Shown in pieces: positions 27,401-40,200 of a stretch of 64,000 nt of DNA (position 1 is the stretch's first letter; every line of letters starts with the position of its first letter). The stretch spans positions 124,001 to 188,000 of the forward strand of contig JAQGDQ010000055.1 in NCBI GenBank assembly GCA_030141605.1, given 5' to 3'. The notes beneath the pieces are model-generated. The model searched no databases and was not told the DNA's origin. It saw only the letters and a program-made list of their open reading frames with translations. This stretch comes from Tubiluchus corallicola (Eukaryota > Priapulida > Priapulimorpha > Priapulimorphida > Tubiluchidae). Made by a program: the position numbers and the translations under genes.

Positions 27401-29828
27401 AAGTGAATTTGAATCGAATCGAATTTGTGACTTTTAAATTTGAATCGAATTCGGATTGAGTTTGAAAGATTTTCAAACAAGTTTTCGAGCCACTAGTAAA
27501 AAGTGGCCTTACAAAGATCATGCATAGTACTTGATTTAGTTCTGCAGTAAAACCACTATAGTTTATTAAAAATTTTGCACAGAAACTGCAGCTAAATTGT
27601 GCTAATTGCATTCCGTTTCAAACATTTTAATGATAAAGAACTTATGTGGCTGAAGTGTTGAATTACTCGAATCTGTAAATTTAGGTTCGAATCGAATTTG
27701 AACGTTCGATGCTCACCCCTAGTAGCAGCCCAGTTCAGTGTTAGAGATGTTCTACTTCTCTCATAATGGCACTTCTTCACTTCTTGTCATAAATGAGTTT
27801 AAAGTCAACAAAATCATTTTGTCAATTTCTGTTCTTCAACTTTTATTGAAAGCAAAAACTGGCAAAATAATACTGAAAATTCACCAATAAATACATATGA
27901 ATCTTCAAAATAAAACGTAAGTTCGATTTGGTGGATTCTTGAACATAACATTAAAAAAAGCAAAATTTGCACAACTTGCTAAGATTAGCCAGTGGAGTAT
28001 TTAAAATGTTAGGCAAGATATTTATTGTAGAATTTCGTCAAACATTTAACAAAGCATGAAATATAGTTAACAACACACCTACTATATCATACTAATCATA
28101 AGCCACTTAAATGCCATGTATGAGAGCTTCACTGGCTAGAGATGATGAAAAGGTATTTCTGAGATTTTTAATACAACGATTTTCTATAATTATGGTAGTT
28201 TTTCTTTGTTATTTGTGCCTACCTTTTAGCCAGGTAAAATTGCACTTGCTAACACAAACACAGACACTTCGCAGTTTTGTTGAATGAATACATGTACAGC
28301 TTACGTTAATTTTGACTTTATGATTTCCCACTTAAGTGCTAGATCATTTTCACTTCAGTATACTTAATTTTTGTTTTTATGACACATTTTTTTACAAAAA
28401 TAATTTTTTCAATGCAGTTTGAAATAAATTTTGTTTGTTTGTTACTTTTTCTTACTGTCTCACTTCCTTCGATCAGCACGTTGGAGATTTTAGTAGCGCC
28501 GAATACTTCCTTTATTTTGCCAATGCCTCTCCTTTCTTTGCTCTTCATTTGTGCATCATATCTTGTTTTTACCATTTGAACTTTTATTTTGTAGATCGTA
28601 ATTTTTAGCGGTAGTAGTTGCCGTTTTTGAAAGTTCCTGGCTTTTACATTTTACAAGTCTTAATTTTACATACAGTACGCAAAAATTTCTCTGATATCGC
28701 AAGGTTTTGCACAGCACTCGTCGTATGCTCCACGGGTCACGCGCACCATCCCTGTACTCCGTCCTACCCTAAGAAAACTAAGCGCTGAGGGTCGATCTAG
28801 GAACGGTACCATGTTGTTCTGGTCGAACGCGTCAGTATCTTCGCCCCCTGGTTGATACCAGTCGTACGTGTCCCTGCTTTGAACATCATACACGTTTTTG
28901 CTACCTCCGTCATCTGCCAGGGAACGCTTGCCCTGATTGTTGAACTTCCCCCTGCAGACGAAACTGAACATTTGTGGTAACTTCTGACCGCACAACCGTG
29001 ACCGCGACGCGTGCACCTCGGCGATGACGACGATCATCATCAACAGCACACAACAACAGCCTGATTTTTGGCCACTCATATTTGGTCAGCCAAGTGATGA
29101 AATTTGTAGGTATTTGGCGGTACACGCGTCAGCGATGTGTGCCCAGAGGTTTGCTTGCTGCACACTTTTATGCAAGCTTTGTAAGTTTGTCAGATAGCAG
29201 CAGGAATTGAGCGCTACCACGCACAGAGGTAGTCATACTCATTGATTGATACATGTGTCGTAATGAAACTGAATACCAACAAGTACTAATTGCTTTGTCT
29301 AATATCCGCCCAATGTTCTTTGTCGGTAGCGCATCTGAATACGTCATTCCCTAAACTCAGCTATTTGCTTGGTTTGGCTTCTACGCATCATACATGCGTA
29401 ATCTATGTCTATGACAGGATGAAACCCTCGTGATTTGCTGGATTGCAAAGAATTGGAACTAGATTGGATTTTGTATTCAATGTTTTTTGTAATTCTAAAT
29501 TGCATATGATTTTTGGTGGTTTCTAGTAATTGCCTTGTTGTTCATCAGGGATCTTTCAAGCACAGTTATTTTTTTCAAGCTTCTTCCTTTTTTCATTTGA
29601 TATTTATTCAATGTCCATTTGTCTTACATTATTAAACTTTTTTGCAAGACTTTGGTCATTGTTACATCTCTCTTGTCATCATTTGCCCTTGTTTTTTATT
29701 TCGTTTCATCTTATCCTACCTTCTCTGTCTTCTCTTCACTTTTTTGTGTTTCTCTGTCTGTTCTTTCTCCTTTCCTTCTCTCCCTCCTGTCTCTCTCTCT
29801 ACTTCACTCCCTTCCTCCTCTCCCTTGC

Positions 29829-29883
<55 letters not shown>

Positions 29884-30070
29884 CTCTCTCTGTCTCTTTC
29901 TCTCTTTCTTTCTCACCCTCACTTTCTCTCACCCTCTCTTTTTCACCTTCACTCTCTCTCACCCTCTCTTTCTCACCCTCACTCTCTCATCCCTCTTTCT
30001 CACCCTCACTCTCTCTCTCTCTCTCTCACTCTGTCTCTCTTTCTTTCTCCCCCCTCTCTCTCTCTCTCTT

Positions 30071-30112
<42 letters not shown>

Positions 30113-31257
30113 CTCTCTCCTTTCTCTTTCTCTCTCTCTCTCTCGCAAATAAAAATTTTATACAAAACCTTTTTCGAAGGAAGCCACTTGCAAAGTAGAA
30201 ATTTTGACCAGGAATGGTTTTACAATGTGGAACGTGAAGTACAGAGTTTTCATATGAATGAAGTGACAGATAATGCTTTTAATCAACCATTTACTATGGC
30301 AGATGTAAAATTGGCTATTAAAAGATGAGAACTGTGTAATAAGGCTCTAGATAATGACGGTTGTCATCCTGCTTGTGCTAAAACATATGGGATTTTGGGC
30401 TAAAAGTCTGGTGATCAGTTTAGCAAATTTGTGCCTAGAATTGGGTGTATGGCCATGGCAAAAAACAAAAATTTCCTTTATTTGCAAATTCAAAAAGTAA
30501 TTTGAGAAATGTAGCATTAAGTGATTTTTCTTTTGAATATCTTACTGACAGCAAATTAGAAATAGAAAAATTTGTCAAAACTGTGTGGAAGAAAAAGACT
30601 CAATATTCAGAATAGATTGATGGTACGTCTGCAGATGTCATTTCACCTGAATTATCACCTCTAAACTTAGGGTTAAATAATCATGAACGTGATGCAGAAA
30701 TGACTGCACTTAATTTGTTGTTAAAAAGAGGCACACGCAGCCGACACGCTCTTTTCTGTATGTAGTTGGTGAAAGCAATACTGATTGTTGTAGTTGCGAT
30801 AATATATCTGTTCAAAAACCAGAACATCTAATTTACGTTAGTAAATGAAATAGATAGAAGGAATCTCATAATAATATTGCCAGCTATGGATTTGGGAACA
30901 ATCTTTACTGTAAGAGATAGGGGCACCAGCGACTTGTTTGGAAAAGTTGTACGAAATATTGTAAATACACAGATTTTGTCAAATTATCTCGTTTGTGGAT
31001 TTAAATTTTTTTTTATATTATGAATATAAAATACTTAATTTCGTTTTAATACTAGTGTTGTCATGTATGATCTTTAACAACTTTGTTTATCTGTCAGCTC
31101 ACATGTAAGAAATATCATATTATGTATATTTGTACATTAACTAGAACTGCTTTGAACTCTTGTCTTGTTATGATAACTTGCTTTGAAAATTATGTACATT
31201 TAATGTAAAATGTTATGTACTGCCTGCAAAATGAGGTATTTTTTTAAATAAAAGAGT

Positions 31258-31293
<36 letters not shown>

Positions 31294-34200
31294 CTCTCTC
31301 TTGTCTCCCCCCTGTCTCTTTCATGCCTTCCGTCTCTCATTCTCTCTGGAAACTTTAAACAGTCAACTCACTCTCCCGCCTACTCTCAGGCAATAACCTT
31401 TGATGATAGCTTAAGCACTTATAAGGTGTCTTGGTGCGGATTGTGCAACATTAACTAAGCTCATGAATCATACTGTTAATTACTCAGCTTGTAGCTACTA
31501 ACTACTACAATTTTCAGCAGTCCTATTATTATTTATAAGTAGGTTTTCAGTTATATAAAATAAAAATATTTTGCTCTGTCTATATGTACATATATACCAA
31601 GATGCTGTTGACGACCGTTATTGTTCATTTGAATTTGAGATAAAACCTAATAGTTAAACATGAAAGCAAAGCAACTATACAATGTGGAGATAGTCTGAGA
31701 TATTTTAAAGTGAAATGATGAGTCGATTGATGGCTTTTCATTTCTGTCCAGGCTTTTGATCTTTGGCATTATCTGGGTCTTAATTTAGTGCATTACAATG
31801 TTTTTACACACATTATATCCAAGATTTTGCATTTTCGCAGAGACCTCTTGACCACTTCCATCTCAGGTCTTAGATTTTTCCTGCATTAGTTTAATGTACT
31901 TGATACCAGGATGGTCAAAATTACAGCTTTGCTCAGTCCAAATAGCAGTAGGAATGACCTTGGCGTAAGGCCTAGGCCTGAGATCTTGACTTTTTCAATA
32001 AACTTGACTTTTTGTTCACAGCTATGTGAAATTTTAGATTAAATTCAATGCTAAAAAAGCAACCCTAACAATGATGATAATGACAACAATAATGACAACA
32101 GTTTGTGGCAACAATGATGAATAAGTTTTTATGATTTGCTATCATAATGGTGCTTTAAAAGGATGGCTTTGCTTTTTAGACAAATATGGTAATTTATAAA
32201 TAGTAAAATAGTAAACAACAAATAAGTAAATAAGTGTGTTGAAGTGAAGACTTCATTTAAACTTGCATATTCTCTGGAAGTTTTTTTGGACATTGAATAC
32301 TGATATCTTAAATTGTATCGTATTATACAGTCAGTTTATTGCTAAACGAATTTTTTGAAATTTTGGCAATTTACATTTTGAATCTTTTGAAAATCTGTCA
32401 AACATTTTTTCTTTCAGTTGTAAAGATCATGTTGTTGGTCGACAGTGTGACACTTGTGAGATAGGATTCTATGCTTACCCACACTGTGTTGAATGCTCGT
32501 GTAACTTGCAGGGCGTAACAGAGGAAATATGTGAGCAGGGAGATGGATCCTGTATATGTAAGGTGAGGACAAACAATGAATTTTTTGTTTTGAACTGAGT
32601 TTTAGTGCAAGGTCAGTGCTATATATAGTCGAGCAGCCGGTAACTTAGGTTCTAACCTATCTAGGTTGGTGACTAACTTAAAATAATGTTTTTTTTAATT
32701 TCCAGTTCGTTACTTTTAGCGTAATAATATGTCGAGCAGCAGGAGACTTGATTTCTATCTAGGTTGGTGACTAACTTAAAATAATGTTTTTTTTAATTTC
32801 CAGTTCGTTACTTTTAGCGTAATAATATGTCGAGCAGCAGGAGACTTGATTTCTATCTAGGTTGGTGACTAACTTAAAATAATGTTTTTTTTAATTTCCA
32901 GTTCGTTACTTTTAGCGTAATAATATGTCGAGCAGCAGGAGACTTGATTTCTATCTAGGTTGGTGACTAACTTAAAATAATGTTTTTTTTAATTTCCAGT
33001 TTGTTACTTTTAACGTAATAATATGTCGAGCAGCAGGTGACTTGATTTCTATCTAGCTGAATTAATGTGCTAAATAATGCACTTAATCTGTGATGGTGTA
33101 AGTGGGATGTGCGCTGTTGATCTGGTGAACATCCTGTTTTATCCCTAATAAAAATTTCGTAGAAGCTGACAATGTCACCCTTCTAAATTTGTATGGGTGA
33201 GAGCAAACAACAATGAAAAACTACGAAAATTATAACATTAGATAATAAGTTTTTAATGTAAATCGTTTAGAAAATACCTTCACTTCGTATATTTTATACG
33301 TAGATTATTTTGTACTATGGTTGAAAATTGGATACAGTTTTTGTTTAAACCAGCCCAGCTTTGCTGTTACATTCTACCACTGTAGTTCGTGTACTCAAAT
33401 GAATTTCTCTTGTTGCTAATTACACTGTCTAGCTAACTTTTTGATTACACCGGCTTGTGTAGAATTCCTGCGAAGCTTTTCTATGTGCCTTGATCAAGCT
33501 AATTTGTTTTTTATGGACCATTGTATCCTAAAAGCCGCTTGAGACTCGTTCATTCATTCAGACTAGTGTAAGAACAGCTATGTCAATACGACAATGCTGC
33601 AGCAGTGCTACATGCAAATAGCGCCTTTGTAAACACCATACCTTTGTGTTGACAAGTTGACAAAATATCAGGAAATGAATATCAAGTGATGCAGAAACAG
33701 ATTTCCTGTTACCTAGTGATACGGTTTCATACGGTTAATGTTGTGCAGTAGTATGTAGTCTCATTACTTCTTCGGGTGGTCTGTATTATGCTGAGTTTAT
33801 TTATAATTATAGCCACTCGTATGTGCCTTTTCATGGTGTATCATGCACAGGAATTGCCCTACTCATTATTTGCATATGGCAAAATTGACAGTTAATGTTC
33901 TAGCAAAAGCATAGTAATTGAAACCGAAATTAATATTGCAGCATTAAAGATAAAATAGGTTCTATATAAAATAGCAAATTCAGTTAACTCAATTTAAATG
34001 AGCAATATTAATTTGTGGCTTCATGTACCCCTGATGCCCAGTTTCACATGAAGCCAAGGACAACATTTGCATGAATTTCAAACGAGCTAATAAAATTTAC
34101 TTTCCAAACAAGACGAGGTCTCCGGACTTATTATTCTGAAACATAGTTAAGATCATAATGTTTGGCAGAGAAAATAACATCATAACCTGGCTTTCAAAGT

Positions 34201-37200
34201 GTTGATAACTAAATATAAAAAAAATCATTAGTATACATTACAAGTTTGCCACATTTCTATAACATATTATTATCTGTAAGAGTTATTCTTGTAGTTTTGT
34301 TGTATAGTGATTGTAAATTAGTAATAATCATCAGAAATGATTTTGTGAAGTTCATATACAATATGCTTTGATCCTATTGAATCATAATGCTAAAACAAAA
34401 TATTATTTAACATTTCTGTGTTTTTAATAGTAAAAACGTCATATCTTCTACAAAATAAAGTTTTTGCTATAATGAGTAATGGGCGTGAAGCAAACATTTA
34501 CAGTTAGTACTTACAAACTATGAAAAAGTCATACGTGTCTAATTGGCTGGATTTTCTTAGAGTTGCTCGTATTTTTAGACAGGCATACTGTTGCAATAGT
34601 TGCGAGGAGCTAATTTAGTGTCAAATGATTGCAATATTACATGTTAAGTAATGTGTTATTCTTTTCTTAAAGTTTTGCTGAGGTTAGCAACATTGTTGTT
34701 AGCTTGCTTCTGTTAAAGTTTTGCATATTTGTTTTATTAAGGAAAACGTGGAGGGTGAACGGTGTGATGCTTGCACTGCTGGCTCTTATAATCTCGAGGA
34801 AGACAACTTCAAAGGCTGCACCAGCTGCTTCTGTTTTGGAATAACAAAGTCCTGTTCCAGTTCTGATTGGGCTTTGGTCGAGGTAATTACCTGCTGCAAA
34901 GTCTGTGCGTTTAGCTATATATCTTATGCATTTTAAACCATCACTAGCTGAGTCCATCCACACTGTGGGTGTTATTTTGAATGCCACCGTGTGGTGTGTC
35001 ATATTCGGATAGAGTTGGAATGTTGATATTTGAACTTGAGACCCCCTAAAATTTCTGAAAAAACCTTTGATGACTATATCCAGTGGAATATCCTATAAAG
35101 TTGATATTTTGGGTGCAATTTTGACCACCATATTAAAGGGGACAGTCCAAGTGGTGAAGTCAACATTCGAAACCGGGAACACCTCTAAACACGACATTTT
35201 GGCACTATATATATATATATATATATATATATGGTAGAGTGTCCTAAAAATGCTATTTGAGTGCCATGTTTGCTGGGATGACCTACATTGATAGTAGCTT
35301 AAACACTTCTGGTACACTGCATTTGGGGGGTCTGCTGCTGGGGACTATTTTGATGTGTATAAATCAAACAGAAACACAGAGCCATTCATCTTTGTGCATT
35401 TACGAATACTAGACAACTTATTTCTTTGCCTGAAATTTTGTAAGTTATATGTTAGCCAACAAAGTGGTCGAAAGTGGTATTTTATTTTTGCATCCTTTGC
35501 AAATCTTATTTTATTTTTGCAAATCTTATAATTTTATTTTTTTGCTTCATTTATATCTGTGTAGAGAGACACTATTTTTGTACAAGTAGTATGCTCATTG
35601 CTATAGAATATGCTCAGGTAACATTTTTTCACAAACTAATTTCATTTCTAAAGGCAGCAGCACTATATATGCATGCTTCAAAGTTATTTCAATCTTTTAA
35701 GTTTAAAGTTTATTAAAACTCTTGTAACCTGAAGGGTAAATTACATTGCATTAATTAAGATAAACTGAGGTTTAACAATTAAATTACACTTAAAAGATAA
35801 TAATTTATGTTAAAAATAATTTTATTAAAACTCATTATTATAATATCTCGTGTCACAGTGTACACTTGTAGTAATGAACTTACTGATAATTAAAAAGTGC
35901 ATATGGTATAAAACTACTTTTAAAACATTCAGTACGGCAAAGAGGTAAAGGGTGCATCAGTTGTTTATGAAGATTGTGCTTAAGGGGGTTGAGTTTAGGT
36001 AATAAATAACGGAGTCTACTGTCTTGGTTTTGAATTGATTTAAAAAATTTCTTACAAAATTCATTTCTACATACAGATAAATTTTCAATTTTTGATAGCT
36101 GCAAAGCATCTACGTAAGGTGTGCAGGGGAAAATTAACTTCAAAATACGTTTTTGAATTGACTCTAGTAACTTTGTCTGTTCTAATGTTAAAGAAGTATG
36201 CCATGCAGGACAAATGTACTCCAATATTGGTCTTATTAAAGTACAATAAATAGCATTCATGTCTTTCTGAGAAATACCTGCTCTCGTTAAGTTTTATTAA
36301 GTAAATACGTTTGCAGGCTTTTTTGTGTACCTCTTCAAATCTTATAGTGTCAAACACAATCTTTTTTCAGATAATAGACATGGAAGGTTGGAATGTGACC
36401 AATCTTGTTGACCCTAGAGTAGATAACTATGGTGAAATGATTAGGGTACTCGTGTTGAATGCAGGTATTGATGTTCCCGAGGAAGCGTCATACTGGGTTG
36501 CTCCGGAAAGCTACCTTGGCAACAAGGTATTAAATGTTGCCTTACCGTATCTTTTATAGCATATAAATAAAAAAATAATTTAGTGTTGATGTTGTGTAGA
36601 TTTACTGTTCATCAAGCAAATATGCTAATGTTAACTGTTGAGTGAGTTTTGCATTAATTTGGAAATTTCTTGCTTTGGCTAGCTGAATATTCTGACCAAT
36701 GCGCGTTTATCAGCCGAGCAGCAGTGCACAGTTTTGTCCATTTTGTATTCTTGCCCCCAAGGAACATTACTTGTAAGATTATGGAAATGGCATGTATCTA
36801 ATAACGTCTAGCATCTTGTTGTCAACACATGAAACTAATGAACAAGTTAATTAAACGTTCTGTGCTTACCACGAATTTTACGTTCAAGTTATCATAAGCT
36901 AATATGCTCATGTATACTTAATTGCCTTGTTGTACTTGAAAATCAGTACCTAAACCATTGCGTTTTTTAAAACTTTTGAAAATACTTTGCTTGATTTTGC
37001 CGTTTTTTAATGTTTTTGTCATATTATTGCTTAGCATAGCAGGCCAAAAGTAGGAGTTTTTGGGTTCGAATCCCAGTCGCAGTGCAGAATTTTTGAAACT
37101 TGCTAATTTAGTATTGCTTGTTTCACGTTTATTGGATCGCTAATCATTGATACCTGCATGAATAGTAGAAAATTTAACACCTTGAACTCTTTTCTACATT

Positions 37201-40200
37201 ACATTGTTTACCTAGGTCACTTCCTACGGAACAAGGTTAACTTACACCATTCTACACATGCTGCCTGAGGACATGGATACATATAGAGTCATCACCGCTG
37301 ATGTCATACTTACAGTAAGTTTTCGTGTGTGAAGTTCAAATTTTAAGTTACACTAAGCAATTACTCTTATAGGGATAAACAATTTGTATCAGTGATTTGA
37401 ATAGCCTGTGGTCATGTGAAGACACTGTTTATCACATGTCTTAAAGTAAAAGCCCAGAAATTAATCGATTTTGCTTACGCCAATTGCTTTATATATGCAA
37501 TTCAGCGATCGTGCTGTCATTCACTGGTGACGTCATGGCAGGACTCTTGAAAAGACTGCCACCACTGCTTGTTGCTTTAGTACATCTATCTGCTACACAA
37601 ATTACACAACACAAAAACACACTTCTGTACTTCCAAAAAGTTTAACGTGCGACAGCTCGTCGGCCTGATGGGATAAGTAAACAAAACACAGGTGCAGACA
37701 TCCCTTAATGCTTTTCGGACTGTCATCCTTATCCTGCCAGGACATCACTCACTACATGTAACCGAAGTTTGGCGAGTGCAGATACAACACCGCAAATGCT
37801 CAAATTGATGAGATGTAACATGTTTTATTAATTAATTCATGTAGTTGCACGCATAAAAACTGGTGTATTCGATTTAATTATTTCTTTTCTGCTTAAGTTG
37901 TTGGTTTTCATATTTATAAAAATGACTCGGCATTTACTTTATAATCCTAGTATATGTTCAACTTGTCTTGTTGCATAGATTGAACAGTAGCAATTTTGTT
38001 ATTGTTATCATTCGATTCCTGTAGGATGAACATTAGCTTGTATATTTTTTTGTCATTTGTGGCTGTGTTTTATGCAGGGTCGCAACATGTCGCTGTTTTT
38101 TACGAATTTCGACCAACCAGAGCCGAATAAGGAAATGGAACTTGGCGTAAAGCTTGTTGAGGTGGGTTTCTATGATTTTTTCATTTGCAGAGATACACAT
38201 GTAGCATTCTACTGCAGGACTAGAGTTATTACTTTCTTTATAATTGTCTTATTTTAAAGCAAAACCGGACCCAATGTTAAACTGTAGGTCAAAACAACCT
38301 GTTATTTAAAATATTGAAAGTAAACATACTATTTTTTAAAGAATGACTTACGTTTAAGAATTACCACTCAAATGCAATTTCGCGTTCGTGCCACTAGTTC
38401 TTGCTGTTACATGCATTTCGCCATGGGCACTAGCGCCTGCATTTCGGAAAGTGTTGCACAAAAACAGGTGCTGTACTCTCAGTGCAGATATGTTAGTTTG
38501 TGATGAACTGCACACATTCTGCAGGTCATCCATGCACACAGCGGTAATTTAAAAATTCAATTTTTATCTTAAAACTTGCAGGGTTTTTTAAACAACACAG
38601 TGAATGTCTTACAGTACCACTGTACTCCAAGTTTCGCTTTCACAAACACATGCAACACGCTCGTGGAATATTTTTGCTGTTGAAAATTATGTTAGTTGTC
38701 ATCAATAGTTGGGCTCATCTGCCATCAATTAAGTTTTTAATCTATTATTTGATTATCAGAAATGCTTTTGCAGTATTTATTGTGTTAAAATGTATACTAT
38801 TTAGCGTACTTGAAAATGGGGTAGTATATGAAAAATCGTCCTGTCTTCCTTTAAGTTTAAATTTATGGTAATGCAGCAGTGTCTTGTGTTACTGATGCAC
38901 TTCTTGTGATGGCTTCCTTAATCAGACTTCACTGTTTCTACATTAGTCCAATGTAATCACGGTCGAAGCTTGTTAAAACGCCAGGTCTGAGACACCACTA
39001 TATATGGCGGGGTTGGCGGTAAGGCGAGCTTCATCAACTGTCAAAGCGTAGTGTTGTGCAAGTCGATTTTGTTTCCTAAGCAATTTTTATATGTGATAAA
39101 TAGGTGGAGTGTAGAGTATTATTATACCTATGTGTTACACTACACTGTTTTGCTGCGTTAACAATGCAGGTGTAGTTTTCGATACCTTGCAAAACCTTTA
39201 CATGACACAACATGGAGAAGCACTCTTGTGAAATGCTAATAATTAGCCTACTGCTGATAAGAGAAATATGCAGCCAGGTGACCCACCCATAACGTAACAT
39301 TACTGCACAATTAGACTATAAATAGCTGCCGCTAACTTGACATTGAGCCATAACTTGACATTGAATGCCGCACGTAACCTGACCTTGAACAAACAGCAGT
39401 TTTAACAACTTTTAAATTCACATCAGTTCAGTACTAAAGCTTACATACACAACTCTTGTACTCTTAAAACGCATGCTCCTTGCTCAAAACCTTAATATTC
39501 ACTTTCATACAGTCACTTGGTATGAAACCTAAATCTTAACTTAAACACCATAATTGCTTTGCTGTTCAGAGGTCATTGTTTTTACAACACATTGGCTGTT
39601 TTTCAGCTGTAATTCATTGTGCTTTATCTTGGCTGGCATTACAACGGGGCGGGGGGAGGGAGGTATAATGAAATTCGACTGTAAATAGTTAAGTTATAAT
39701 TTATAAAGATAAATAGAGATAAAAGATAAATAACAAAATACGTGTTTCTTTCGCCCTGATGAGGAGAAATTATTCCAATGGTAATTTGGAAATAAACTGT
39801 TTAATTATTAACCATATGTGATAGATGAGGCCTTGGTTCCTTGTAGGCATCAAGTCCCAGTTTGCCGTTCAATTTTTTCACTGTTTTTGTTCCATTCAAT
39901 TCAATTCAAAAGGGTTTATTTATCTCGAATATAATATTTATGGTGCAAATGCAACAAATTATGTAAAGTGTGTAGAGATTATTCAATTATGGAAGTTCTA
40001 TGTCTTTCTTAGAACTTAATGAAACATATTATTAATAAAGTGTATGCACTTACGCATCCGTAGTAGGTTCAAATGGTGTTCACTGAATTGTATTTTACAG
40101 ACTAACTTTGTACACGCTGATGGTACTGAAGCTACGAGAGAACAGTTGATGATGGTCCTGTCTCATCTGGATGCTTTGCTGATCCGTGCCACATATTATA

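Noticed and set aside
28339-28575. 78-codon lysine-rich minus-strand frame downstream of the insulin-like gene
   Set aside because: No start context, domain or signal is seen and the composition matches random AT-rich sequence; it overlaps an equally long frame on the other strand.
29530-30328. Large overlapping open frames (177-228 codons) rich in Ser and Leu, and Arg/Glu-rich frames on the other strand
   Set aside because: They are translations of a CT microsatellite in several frames and have no domain content.
37032-37090. tRNA-like A and B boxes
   Set aside because: Box spacing is about 31 bases instead of about 45 and no cloverleaf can be drawn, so it is not called as a tRNA gene.
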